A stretch of 64,000 nt of DNA from Saposhnikovia divaricata (GCA_036435485.1 CM071600.1:159972546-160036545), one strand, 5' to 3'; counted from the first letter of the stretch, positions 45,662 to 58,297 are shown. Notes: generated by a model not told the origin, from the sequence alone. Numbers and translations: made by a program.

Positions 45662-48600
45662 TCAGTAATACAAGCTATCAGGAAGTTGTATGCCTATCTG
45701 AAGCCAGGTTTTAGGTTTCTAAACACCAACTTATTAAGTTTTTTGTTGATTATATATATATTATCAGTTTATATAACGCCCTAGAAAAATATCGTAATTA
45801 TAAATATTATTAGTTAATATTAGATGTGGATTATATGGTGTGAATATTTTTTAGGATTGAATGTATGTGACATCATGTTTACATGCTTATATGATGATGT
45901 ATATGTGTAATTTGAGTCTGTGTATTTTATTTGAATTTTTGTGATTAAAATCTATTTAAATTATGCATTATTGATCTTCGAAATTTTTATAAAAATCAAA
46001 GGAGTTATTAAAAATCACTAAATCTTTTGTAATATCATCTTTCTATATTTAAATAGTTTTTAAAATTATTGGAAGAATTGTTTTGGGTGTTTAAGTATTT
46101 TAAAATGATTTTAAGAGTGTTATTTTTTTTATAGGATCAAAGCTTGTAAAATTCATATTTAATTCATTTTTGATCCTAAAAATATTTTAAAAATATGGGG
46201 ATGTTTGTAATTTTATAAACTTTATTTTAAAATTTTAAAATTTATTTTTCTGAAAATGTTCTCTTTAATTTTGATTTTAGAAGCTTTTATAATTGGTTTT
46301 TAAATGGTTTTCAGTTTGATAAAATTACAACAGTTCTTTTAATCCCTAAAATAGCTGTGTATTTCCCCAAATTCAGTCGGGGCTTTTCCAAAACTCTCTC
46401 TTGAATCTCTCTAGAAATCTCTCAGCTCTCATTTTCTCTACAATCTCTCTCTACTCTCCCTCATTCTCTCCTCTTCTCTCCTTCACTCGATCTCTCCCTC
46501 CCCTCCGTTATCCTCCCCCACTTGTGTATATAAATATGAGTGTGTAAGTATGTGTCTGTGGGTGGGTTAATCCATGTGTGCGTGTGTGTCTGGGTTCATT
46601 GAAATTCCGATGAATCACTGCTGCAAATCCTCATCTTCTTTGTATGATGTTCGAATTCGCGGTCGCTGTGACTGCTGTGTGCTTCGACTATTTGCTTCGA
46701 CTATTTGTGTGAGTACAGCCAGGTGTATGTTGTGTGTATGTGTTCGTTGTGTGTGTGGGTTTAGTCGAATGATCGCATAGGATTGTCTTGTTGCTGATTT
46801 CGATTTTTCTTTACATAGATGATGATTTGTAGAGTATTATTCATGTTCTTCTTATGATGTTAGTGTTATTGAGAGTTGTTGGGGCTAGAGAGGAGGGTGA
46901 TACCAAGTAGTGATGTTCAGAGGAACAGGGGAGGAAGAAAATTTGAAGGCTGAAGAGAAAGAAAAAGGGTGATGGTGTTAGTGTTTGGGGTGCTTGAGTG
47001 TGTGTATGGTCGAAGCTTGGATCGAGGGTGGGAGTTCGATGGGTATATGAGGAGGCTGTGTATGGAAGGTTTATATATGAATTATGATGTATGTGATCAT
47101 GGGTTGTTGTTTTGTTATTAATATTTGCTGGACGTGTTGTATAATAACTAAATTGATGCTTCTGTATAATGGGTCTGTGTGTTTTCTGTGACTATGTGAA
47201 AAGAATTGATTCTTATTAATTTTTGTAATTGTTGGTTTCGATCGGAAGCTGTTATAGGCTACTTTGTTGTTAATTTCGAGTCTTTCTGTTTATAGATTAT
47301 GAATTGTAGAGAAGTGTATATGTTCTTATAATTTTCTGTGTCATAAGAAAAGTTGGTGTTGCAAAGAGGAAGCCGAAAGGGAGAATGTAAGGCCAGAAGT
47401 GAAGATAAGGGATGAGTGATGTGCTTGGTTATGGTTGATTCATTTGAAAGTGTTTTATTAGTTGTTGTTTGAATAATTTAAAATGTTGTTGTATTAGTAT
47501 TATAATTGATTATATTGTTCAGGTGTTAAAATATGTCTTGAGTTATGATGTAGAGTTTTAAATTTTCCGGGAAGATGTATGTATACATGGCTTCGGTTTT
47601 TAGGCTCGGTAAGAGGGGGGGACTCAAGGTCTGCTCTCGGGATTATTCAAGAGCTTGTGCTGTTGTGTTTGTGATAATTTAATTAATAAAGAAATTGATT
47701 AAAGTATGTTAATAATGTTGAGATTAAATGGTGCTATTAGGCTATTATTAGTTGTAGTTAATTGATCCTAAGATGCTAAGCGTAATACTTGAATGCTATG
47801 TCACTGAATAAGTTTTTTTTTTAACTTGTTACTTAAAGAAATTAAAATCATCTTGGGATTCATGGTAGTTATAATCTACGCTAATACAAGTGATCACTAG
47901 ACTATTGGTGGTATGTTATGTGTTTATTAGTGGTATAACTAGTTATTTACTATCATTTTGCATTTAATTGTATATATGTGGTTTAAATGGATTATTTGTA
48001 GTAATGATTTTATGTCATCTATTCAAATAATTAGAGTTATGTCATTAACTGGTATTCTGATAGTGATTCCAATCGTATGATGATATGAGTTATCATTGTA
48101 AAGCGAAGGATGTTTGATTTTGGAATGAGAAGGTTGTATTCCGACAGGTTAGACGATATTATAAAGGAGGTGTTGTCCAATTTTATTAGAATTATTTTGT
48201 AATTTATATAGTAATTTGATAAGAAGTATTTGTAAATCGATGCGATATACGTGTTAAAAGGATATAAGTGTAAGTTGATATTCCGTGCTAAGTGCTTATA
48301 TGATTTTGTGGTTATGCATTTCTATTTTTAGAATATAGTGAGTAGGGGCTATATGTGTTAAGTGTAAAGCGTATTTGGACGCATTTGGGTAGAACAGAGT
48401 TGGACGGCTACCATTATTATCGTACTAAAATAGTACTTTACCTCTCTATAGGTATGAGTAGGAGGCCGGCTGAGAGCCAGTATACGTGTAGATGGAATCT
48501 TGAGGAATGGAATAATTATTGAAATTGATGAGTGTGCTCGTGGAACAACTGACAAGTTATAGAAGAAAGACAGATGTATGATCGACTAGAGACCAATGTA

Positions 48601-49224
48601 TAAAGAAGGAGTGACTGATGTAAAGTGAGTAAAGGATTGAAATGTTGGAATTGGAAACTGCGTATACTGAGGCAAGTTTACTATCCCTCACTTATCATTC
48701 AAGTGATGTGAAACCTTTTGTATTATTTATTTGTTCTTTCGAAATCCCTTCTTGCAAGCAATTATACCCTTCATATTTATTCTGAATAACGTGAAAATGT
48801 TCTGTTAATTAGACGATGTTCCTTTCAAATCATTTTGTTTTGTCTATACCCTTCATTTTATTTCTAGTGACATTTTTCTTCTATTAATTTACAAACATTC
48901 ATTCTTAAAATTATTTTGTCATTGTTATCCGCCTTACCTATCGTTCAGGTGTTGATCTCTTTTAAAAATTAATTTATTTCAGTATTACTCATCTTTACTA
49001 ATATTTTTCAAAGAACATTTTTCTTCAAATTATTGTAAACTAATTCGAGGTTTACACTGTTGTTGAGGCATGTATTGCTGAGCGACGGTTCAAATCGAGA
49101 ATGAATTGAGATCTTCTTAATTATTCAAACTCATTATTGTCATGCCGGTTCTGGCATCTAAAGCCTATGAGTGCTTAGCCGACATGAGTGAGACCATGAG
49201 TAATTTAGAATTTCTTAAATCTTC

Positions 49225-49963
49225 TGTTGTACCCAAAATCTCCATGGGTTAGATTTAGGCCCATTAAGTTATAGGGTCCAATCCATATGAGGCAGAAGAT
49301 AGATCCAGTACAAGATATGAAGACCAGACATGAAGAAATGAGCACTCGCTGAGTAGACTATCAAGAAGCTACAAGTATCATGAGGTTCCTGATAAACCGG
49401 AAGTTGAGCAGATTATGAATGGACCAGGTTCCTCCCCGCAGAAGAGTTCAAGTCACCCTAGCAGTAGTAATAAAGATAGCAAGGAGCATATGTGAACCAC
49501 ATAAAGGCTCCTTAGACTAATATATTTGTTATTTGTGCAGGTACAATTTTCTGTAGAAAGGTTCCTGAGAAACAGGTTCCTAGACAGAGGTTCCTGAGAA
49601 ACAGGTTCCGAGATATAGGTTCCTGAGCACCAGGTTCCTAAGACATAGGTTCCTGAGCACCAAAGGAAACTGAGTCCAACTCGAACTAGATTTAACCATA
49701 CAGCTGGTCAAGCAAAATCCGCATAGAATTAGAACTACGTGAGCTTGATCCCATATATACAAGGGTACGTAGGCACCTTGAGAGGACGGACACAGATCTC
49801 GCTAATGGAACCTGCGATAACTCTCGTAACCTCTCAAGCTTAGCTCACCCCCACCATAAAATCACACCTAAATCACATAAAAACAGCCAATTACATGTGA
49901 TACACTTGTAAATTCCAGCGGACCTCCGAAAGTCACGTTGATTACGAAAATCCTCCATCAACA
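49225..49963 (+). repeat. 5' LTR of the LARD
   Basis: 739 bp, TGTTGTACCCAAAATCTCC... to ...AATCCTCCATCAACA. Positions 49555-49665 are an irregular tandem array of 'ggttcctgag' with spacers. Compared with the 3' LTR it lacks a block of about 150 bp after the array. Confidence 0.85.
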
Positions 49964-49980
49964 TTGGCGCTAGAAGGAGG
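49964..49980 (+). promoter_or_regulatory. PBS-like site of the LARD
   Basis: TTGGCGCTAGAAGGAGG immediately after the LTR. The position and the TTGGCGC start are typical of plant gypsy primer sites. The matching tRNA was not worked out. Confidence 0.6.
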
Positions 49981-52900
49981 GGATGCCTTGCTCGTTTGTG
50001 GAGGACAAACGAGAAATCTAACAAAAAAGATGGGTGTTTATCAATTCTTGGGACATGTTTCTTAAGAAAGATGTTCATGGAAGTTAATATATAAAACAAA
50101 TTGCACACGTTAAAATAGACAGGTTGATTAGGGTTACATGTTTGAGAGGCAGCATGAAGATTAGATGAAGAACAGATGGTAGTATATCTCCCGATAACCT
50201 ATATACAAACAAACATAAGCACTGGTGGGCGATTTATATGGTGGGTGCCTCTCACCGCTGTTGTATCAAGCGTATCAAGCCAGGGTAAACAATTTTAATA
50301 TATACCAGGAGTGGTGACATATTGTAGTAGACGTGAATCCATGGTGGTTTGGGAAAGCCAGCACTTATATACACAGGAAACACCTACGGCTGTGTTTCAG
50401 TGATATTAAAAGCTTTTATACATCTAGATTTGCAGACACCTGGAAGGGAAGACATGGAAACCAGCAGCGATGTACTTATGGTTTCTTAGAGGTAGATGTA
50501 AGACAGAGCCATCGACAATCGCTGACAAGAGTAAATAACAAGTCTTGTGTTTGGCACCGTGGCGTTGAACGTAATCGCAGCAATTAATTTTGAACTGAGA
50601 AAGAAATTGTGTGTTGGTGTGCTCGCAATGTGTTATCGATTAGATATCGATGGAGGACCGTAGCTTTTTTGTTGGTAAATTCATGCGGGTAAACCGACAT
50701 GGTTATGATTACTGCAGAACATGATTGTGCGAGGGCTGGATAGAACGTCTAGCCAAGGCTTAGTTACCGAATAAAAAACCAACAGGACAGAATGCGTATT
50801 CTTTTGTGTGTTTGAGGGATTGATCACTGGCAGAGAGAAAATGATAGATTAAGACTTCAAGTTTTAGCTTTTATAGTTATAGTCTTTGTCATTAAGAGGC
50901 TCATATATGTGTATGTGTTTACACGGAGTACAGGCTATGATGAATCTACAAGACACTGTTGAGATGATTGACAGAAGTGACAATAATTACGGCTTAACAA
51001 CAACACTGATACATTAGTGGTGATGATGTACTAGTGGAAAACGGCGGCAGTAACCTTCAGGAGACCTGCAAAAGATTGCAACGCAACCAGGTGAAACTAC
51101 ATGACGCTTCCCGAATTAAAAACAAAGATCAAAGGAATGACATATTTGCGGAAAATACTAAGAAGACCCAGACCATGCTGGTTTGTGCAACAAGATAAAA
51201 AAATAAAGCTTTATGACATGGTCAGATTTTGAATAAAGCAAGTGACATATAAACTTATATATATGGACTGCAGTGGTGAAAGCATAAATCATGACTACTG
51301 AGTAAGGACAATGGGATGCAGATTAATCAACGAATCAAACCAAGCATCAAAATGGCAAAGCGAGAGGTTGTTTTACCTGTATGGTGATAAAATGATGACA
51401 ACAGTGATGTGATGATTCAATATGTGGCATGATTAAAATCCTATAGGCTATAGAAGAAGATTTGGCAGAATTCACATAATTTGTTCGCATGGAAATTCAC
51501 CTAATTGTTATATATCGAACAAGTCATCAAGAACAAATGCTTTTCACATACTAACAAGCTGGCAGCGATGATGTTGGCCATGACTCATTGAGAAAATTAC
51601 CGGAGAAGATGACGATGCTAATACGCAGTTACAACAAGTTGGTTTAGTCAATGAAAGATGGTGATGGATGATGATAAGCATGTGAGTAGGTCGATCAGAA
51701 AGCGTGGTAGTTTGATCAAAATATCAGTAACGACAACACAATGATGATGATGATCAGTGACTAACAGAAGCTGTCCAGGAGATTTACATTCATGTGGAGG
51801 AAACAGAGAAGTATAAGCCAGAGAACGATTAATAGGTCCATTAGCTGGAAGCAAACCATGACCACTACAAATATTGAAGGCAAGCAAGACATATGATCAT
51901 TAGGATTACAATCTACAAATCACGGTAGAAATCAGAAGCATTAGGAGGCAATAGTTTCGTGAGGATTCATGAAAACGAAACACAAGCGTTAATGTAGTAA
52001 AGTGGACTGATATGCAGGTCTGTGAGTTTAGAGGTTCCAGAAGCACGCCGCGTGTACACCAGAGTCAAAAGCGCAAGAATGAAGTTAAAAGTTAACCTAG
52101 CTAGGGAAAAATACAAAGCTAAGCTTTGAGTTCTATTCCTTAATCTCGAAAATGCATATCTATATGATGTTTTCAAGGATATTAGGCTTCTTTCTTTCTA
52201 TCAGTGGCCAGGAATCAAGCCAATATATGGAACCTATTGATAGGTTGTTTGCGTGAAATCAGGAGCCTAACGCAGAAATTCACAATTCTGAGGCTGTTTC
52301 TATGCTAACTTGGCAGAATAAACTGCTTTGATCTGGAAGGTTCTAGGAGCAGTATGATATAACGTTGGAAAGGTATCAGAGCCTAGTTTCCAGCAAAATT
52401 TACGGCTCATAAAAATACATTTTCTACAGGAAGTTATGCCACTTTTAGTAAGAGGTGGTCAAGCTGTACAGAATGGAAGTTTCTGAGTAAGTTCAACATT
52501 AAGGTGTTAAAGCACTGATAATCAAAAGCAAGGATGAAGTGTGACAGCAACTTCAGCTCATTTTATTCCAGGGAAAAGAATGAATATAAAGTATGATACG
52601 TGCAAGCTCTCGAGGTTAAAAAGAAAACAATCAAGAATGATCTGCGTGGTGATCAAATTAAGAAGCAGCAGCTATGACAATGAATAAGAAGAATTAAAGA
52701 AGTCAAGACATGGTAATGCAAAAAATGGAGCACACATGCAAATTCAATCAGGAGCAGCACCTTGAGCTAAGTTTTCTCCTCTATTTTTTATTTAATTCTG
52801 CAAATAGACATATTAAGCCATGCATGCATTAGAGTATTTACTTGAATATAGAAAATTCATGCTAGAAATCCACGCCAGACATATTTAATGAAAAAAGTAA

Positions 52901-54604
52901 AATGACTAGCATGCATCCTAGAGAGATAGAAGCTAGAAATAGAAGTGATGAATTAAGTCTAGCAGTAGATTCCCGGAGCAGCATAGTAAGAGAATTCATT
53001 TGACTAGCAAGCCAATAAATGATAAGAAAGTCATTAAAAAGAATTAGATTTAATATTCTACATATATGACATAAAACAAATATTTACATGAGACATACAT
53101 AATAAAATCCATGTACATATTATCTGTCCTAGTTATCAAGTCACTAATATTCATTAATATGCATTAATCATGTCATGAAAATATACTATTGCATTGTATA
53201 TATGCTTGCAAAATTGAGATATCGTGCAGGACTGCTCGTTAAGCATTACAAAACTAAAGTGAGAAGCTTCATTCAATTCAGTGAGCTACTGGAAATACTT
53301 TGCAAATAGTCTCTCTCAACATCTCTTGTTTCTTACAATGAGTTAGCTCGCGTAAGCTTAGAGGTGTTGTATTGGGATATTTGTATTTGCTATAGAGGTT
53401 CACTCTTAGCGTGTGTCATAAGAGGTTGAAAAAGATTGAGAGAAAGAGATATAGCAAGATGATTCAGAATTAAAATAAGAATGAAAAAAGACCTACTCGC
53501 AGAAGGTTCCCGGAACCAGAGGTCTCGCCCCTCGCACAAGAATTTTGCTGATGAGTACATACTTGAGTAAGAAGGCCAGAAAAATGAGGTCTCGAGAAGA
53601 ATATACCTCACTCATGAGGTCATCTGACAAACAAGAAATTAGAGGAAAAGTTGAAGCTATAAGAAAGAATGAAACGAAGAGGTTACAGTGTCGATCGAAG
53701 CATTAAATAAGATTCATCATGACTTGAAGAATACATTAGGTCATTAGCAACCTCAGAAAAGGAACCTCATTCAGTGACCTGACAGACATAGTTGATGTTG
53801 ATTTATGAAAGCTTCAGATACAGTTGAGGATTTTGATAAAGAGTAGATGCAAGAATCTGATTTTGACAAGAGTAATTTTGATAAGGTTAAACAGTTTAGG
53901 TCCCCCAATAGATATAAGGGAACTTCTTGAAAAGGAAAAAAAGTGAAGCTCAAGCTGAAGAAAGCACACATTACTAAGCTTCACAAATGAATATTCGGTA
54001 ACTTGTTAGAGAGCAGTTGACATGATGATTAGAAGTGGTCGTAGCAAGACCAGAGAAGTTGATATTTGTTACGATGAGAGAAATTGAGCACTTTGCCTCA
54101 AGGTTAGTGAAGAATTATGGAGCTTCTAGAATCTAGTTCTCCACTGAAGACAAGTTTCCCCGAAGAACTGGGGGTAGTATAATTACTATTGCACATGGTA
54201 GTTTGAAAATTGAGGATTTCAAAATTTTAAGAATTCAGGTCTAGGAACCTCACGATCAGGTTCGGGAACTTCATAGCTTAGATTTGGTTCAAAAACCTTG
54301 CAGATTGATTTGGTCTAGTATTGTGAAGAGCAGCATGTTTGCATCATGAACATGTCAATGAGTTTTCAAATCTAAAAATACAAAATTTAATAGAGGCTTC
54401 CACATCACGTCAGATCAGTCTAGAGAAAGATCCAGGTGATACCTCTTCATTTACGCTTACATATTCGTAAAAACTTCCCATGTACACGTAACAAACTCTT
54501 ACTATACATAAAGCATGCATAAACATCTATCCTGTTGAGGTCTTACATGCGATAAAGCTATGATTATGTCTTGATTATGTTTCTAGATGTTAGAATGCAC
54601 ATTT
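49981..54604 (+). other. LARD interior, left half
   Basis: 4.6 kb without a gene. Rich in 'gatgatga' and 'aagaag' words. Small palindromes built on GGTTCC/GGAACC are present: 53505-53517 (GGTTCC, C, GGAACC) and 54245-54263 (GAACCT, 7-base loop, AGGTTC). A PPT-like 'aactgggggtagtat' lies at about 54166-54180. A module beginning 'gagttagctcgcgtaagctt' at 53340 recurs near 57790 and 58155. Confidence 0.55.
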
Positions 54605-54708
54605 ACCTGCAGCTCGTAGGTTAATTGATATTTACCTGCATCCCACAGGTTCCTTGAAATATACCTGTAGCTTCCAGGTTCAGTTATATTTACCTGTAGC
54701 TAACAGGT
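54605..54708 (+). repeat. Hairpin array 1 of the LARD: four units, 29-bp period
   Basis: Units begin at 54605, 54634, 54663 and 54692, exactly 29 bases apart. Units two to four are ACCTG, a 7-base centre, CAGGT (for example ACCTGTAGCTTCCAGGT), giving a 5-bp stem; unit one keeps ACCT/AGGT. Spacers are 'tatattt' or similar. Looser relatives lie at about 55080, 55137 and 55525. Confidence 0.75.
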
Positions 54709-55662
54709 TATGCGTTACTCATATGGAAATTCTAGTAATACTTCTAGGTTTAATTGTTTTGCCAACATCTAGTAGATTATTTGCCATTTTCTTGTAACTG
54801 AAATATTGTAGGTTCATTCATATATGCCTGAAGCTTGTATGTGACAGCTTCCAGGATCATTGATATTTATTAAGCCAGCTGTAGATAGCTTTAGATTAAC
54901 AGCTTCCTGCTTGAAGTTTCCAGCCAGTCGATACTTGAATAGAAGAAAGTGTACATATAGCAAGAATTCTTAGGGATTCACCGTGTGCCCGGATTCACTT
55001 GGTGCCCCTAGCATTTGAGATGATTTACCTTACACCCTATGAATTCTCTAAGTTAACAGACCTTATGTTGTTCACCTGTAATTTTAGGTTCATTTGTATT
55101 TTTCCAAAGCTCATAGCAACATCTTCCAAGTTCACATGTAGCCAACAGGTTCATATGAAGAGATTCCGGTGCACATACCGCGAGAGCTTTCTATCCATAA
55201 AGGATCACATAATATTCAATTGGATTTACGTAAGTCTTCGCCAAATTAGTATTCTGATTAGACAGCATGACATTTCTTTTAGCAAGCATTGATGATAGTA
55301 GAAGAAGATCTATTTTGCTTATGATGAGGTTAGTCTTCTTTGTTCTTAGAATGACGATGATGATTATAGCTTCCTTATTATTCTTTTACGTAACATTAAT
55401 TACCAAAAAGAACTGGGGGTAGTATTCCTACTTAGACAGTAATATGCATGTTTGATTAGCTATTTCACATGCCAATTTAAAACTTTTTAAGTGCTTGTTT
55501 AGTACTTGTTTTATGAAACAGGAACCTGTAGTTAAGGTAACCTGTAGCTTTGATAGTATTCATGAGGCATGAGTATGATTTGACAGAATGCAGATAGAAT
55601 GTGCAGACTATAATTGATTGATCAAAATTAGCTTATAGACAGATTGTGTTGAGAAAAGTATT

Positions 55663-56306
55663 AAGCCTCAGGCAGCTTCTTGAGCGAGAGATAAGCCTCA
55701 GGCAGCTTCCTGAGCAAGTATCAAGCCTCGTGCAGCTTCCCGAGCAAGTTTTGAATAAGCCTCAGGTAGCTTCCTGAGCAAGTATTAAGCCTCGGGCAGC
55801 TTCCTGAGCAAGTATGAAGCCTCAGACAGCTTCCCGAGCAAGTTTTGAATAAGCCTCAGGCAGCTTCTTGAGCAAGTATTAAGCCTCGGGCAGCTTCCCG
55901 AGCAAGTTTTGAATAAGTCTCAGGCAGCTTCCTGAGCAAGTATTAAGCCTCGAGCAGCTTCCTGTGCAAGTATTAAGCCTCGGGCAGCTTCCCGAGCAAG
56001 TTTTGAATAAGCCTCAGGCAGCTTCCCGAGCAAGTATGAATTAAGTGTCAGGCAGCTTCTTGAGCAAGAGATAAGCCTCAGGCAGCTTCCTGAGCAAGCA
56101 TTGAGATAAGCCTTAGGCAGCTTCCTGAGCAAGCATTTAGAATTAAGCCTCAGGCAGCTTCCTAAGCAAGAGATAAGCCCCAGGTAGCTTCCTGAGCAAG
56201 CATTAAGATAAGCCTCAAGCAGCTTCCTGAGCAAGCATTGAGATAAGCCTCAGGCAGCTTCCTGAGCAAGCATTGATTTAAGCCTCAGGTAGCTTCCTGA
56301 GCAAGT
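55663..56306 (+). repeat. Hairpin array 2 of the LARD: about 20 units
   Basis: About twenty units of 25-38 bp around CTCAGGCAGCTTCCTGAG plus 'caagtat' or 'caagttttgaat' spacers. Each unit is a 6-bp inverted repeat with the loop CAGCTT or TAGCTT. Some units carry the paired change to CTCGGG...CCCGAG (about 55883 and 55979). By eye about eight stems are fully paired, about five differ only by G-T pairs and about seven have a mismatch. Degenerate copies continue to about 56380. An apparent 104-codon minus-strand frame over the array is only translated repeat. Confidence 0.85.
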
Positions 56307-56432
56307 TTAATTTAAAAGCCTTAGCTGACTGAGCAAGACATTTTAGCTAAAAGTCTCAGATTCCTTGAGCACGTGATTAATAAGCCCTGTTGACAGGCAT
56401 CTAAAATCCTGATGAAAGGAATCTTAAAGGAA

Positions 56433-56859
56433 CCTGTATGGAGCCGAGACTGGCATACAGGAACCTGAGACTATACGTCTCACCCCTTCGTGGAGCCGTC
56501 TTTGGCACGAGAGGAAGTGAGAACTTGTGTGGAGCCTAGACCGGCCACTTGTTCTTAAAGAGAAGCCTAATAAGCTCTCCCTCATGTGGAGCCGCCACTG
56601 GGACATGGGAAGAAAGGAATCAATTCCTTAACATTTACCTTCATAAGATGTCCAGCATGACACATGAAGAAGAAGGAAATGGTATGGAGCCCAGACAGGC
56701 ATATCACTCCTTAAGGGGGCTATAAGCTTCCCCTTTATGCAGAGCCGAGATAGGTGCATAAAGAAGTGGAATCTGTGTGGACTCCCAGAATGGCACACAG
56801 GTTCCTAGAGTCACCTCGAGGCAAGAGGGACCAACATGGAGCCTAGACTGGCATGTTGG
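56433..56859 (+). repeat. Hairpin array 3 of the LARD: constant loop, changing stems
   Basis: Eight sites with a 13-14 base loop near GAGCCNAGACNGG, each bordered by its own inverted repeat. 56433-56461 CCTGTATG/CATACAGG. 56487-56511 TTCGTG/CACGAG. 56529-56548 GTGG/CCAC. 56583-56607 CATGT/ACATG with an inner mismatch. 56680-56706 TGGTATG/CATATCA with one G-T. 56733-56763 CTTTATGCA/TGCATAAAG. 56773-56800 CTGTGTG/CACACAG. 56831-56859 CCAACATG/CATGTTGG. Four stems of 7-9 bp pair perfectly while having different sequences. Spacing is irregular (about 40-95 bp). Function unknown. Confidence 0.85.
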
Positions 56860-58279
56860 AACCTAGATTTTTAGGATTGGAAGCCAAGCAGGTGACCTTT
56901 CCTAGAGTTGGCCTGTACTTAACTGGATTAGTTTACTAACACTAATTATCTTTTATGTTTTATGTTTCTTGTTTCATTTGGCAGGATTAATATTTTTTAT
57001 GGTCATTCAACAGTGGTCTTGACACAATTATTCAGGGTTAAAGTTAAAAACAAATCATGGGACCAAGGCAGTTTAGATTGAGGTTTTGCAAACGCTATTT
57101 GAAATATGAAGACAAGAGGTTCCAAGTTTACAAGTAAGTGGAATGCATAAATGTGGAAACTATATAATTCTTTAAGTTACATTACGGTGGTTACTCAAAC
57201 GTATAGAGAAGTGCTTTGTGAACATGAAAGAAGTATACAATATTCAGAAATAATGCAAATGTGACGAATGTATGCAAAGGTGAACGAGCTAGACAAGGTA
57301 TAACAAAAAGAGCTGCACGATATCTAGATATGATGTGAATATGAAGAAGGTGCAGATAAAATGAATAAGTTGAACAGATCTAAGTAAGAAGGAGGTATAA
57401 GATAAAGCTTATTGCAGAGGTTTGAAAGTTCCGAGTAGAGTAAGCAGTAGAGGTTCCTAGGAAGCTATCTAGGTGGTTCAAGAGGTTCCAGGGTTGTTTC
57501 ATCCTATGAATAATGGAGATTCCTGGGGTTATAAACGAGCTATCATGGTAATCAATGAAAGCAGTTGATGAGAGATCAGTTCATACAAATCAGAATGGGA
57601 GAAGAAAGAAGTATTGTTTGAACAATAAGAGAGATTTATGATGAGTTTCGTTGTTAGGTGATAATGATTTACGAGAAGACAACTTTCGGAAAGTTTCCAG
57701 GTTAGTTTTCAGCAGGATTCTTTGATTTTTGATTTGAGGATTTAATTTGGAATCTACATACAGAAGCGTAGTGTATCCTATTTCTTATGCCGAGTTAGCT
57801 CATGTAAGCTTGCATGCACGATGTGAAAGTTATGTATTTTCCCAAAAAGAGTAAGTAAAGGTTGAACCTCCTGCTTAGAAGCTGTTGAGGTGCCACTCGT
57901 TTTCAAGACTTCTAGATATACAAGAGACATGTTAGGACATTGAAGACGAAGATCACCTAGGAAGATACGAGAGTAAGCAGAATAATGATAGCATCCCAGA
58001 AACCTCAGAAGTGTCCTTGGAAATATTTTGCAAAGTTATTTGAAGAATTTACGGAGAATGACTAGCAGTTGAAGAGTGAAGATTTGTCAGAAGAATGAGT
58101 TTTGAAGAAAAAGAAGAGAACTATGTTTACTGAAACATTATGTGTCATGTTTCTTATGCCGAGTTAGCTCATGTAAGCTTGGATATGTGTTGTTAAAGTA
58201 ATACATTTTAAGAAAAGTAGTTAAGCATTGGACCCCATGTCAGAAAGTTGAATAGGTTCCTTTCGCATTGCATGACTTC
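56860..58279 (+). other. LARD interior, right end
   Basis: No gene. Two copies of a roughly 120-bp module: 'tatgccgagttagctcatgt' at about 57789 and 58153, each followed after a variable stretch by 'cattttaag' or 'tattttccc', then 'gttgaacc' or 'attggacc', and 'catgacttc' or 'caagacttc'. The second copy leads into the polypurine tract. Confidence 0.5.
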
Positions 58280-58297
58280 AAGGAATCGGGGGGTAGT
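58280..58297 (+). promoter_or_regulatory. Polypurine tract of the LARD
   Basis: 'aaggaatcggggggtagt' directly before the 3' LTR start TGTTGTGGCC. It would prime plus-strand DNA synthesis. Similar G-rich motifs occur at about 54166 and 55409 inside the element. Confidence 0.75.

Noticed and set aside
46574..46780. 68-codon Cys-rich frame with a TATA-like context upstream, considered as a small secreted peptide gene
   Set aside because: It lies inside the solo LTR, is built on TGTG simple sequence and has no credible signal peptide.
55920..56234. 104-codon minus-strand frame
   Set aside because: It is the translation of the tandem hairpin units (repeating Cys-Leu-Arg-Leu-Ile-Ser motifs), in an element with no other coding capacity.
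54605..56306. Regularly spaced short palindromic repeats, CRISPR-like at first sight
   Set aside because: The surroundings are plant retrotransposons, spacers are short and similar to each other rather than unique, and there are no cas genes. They are tandem hairpin units of an LTR element.
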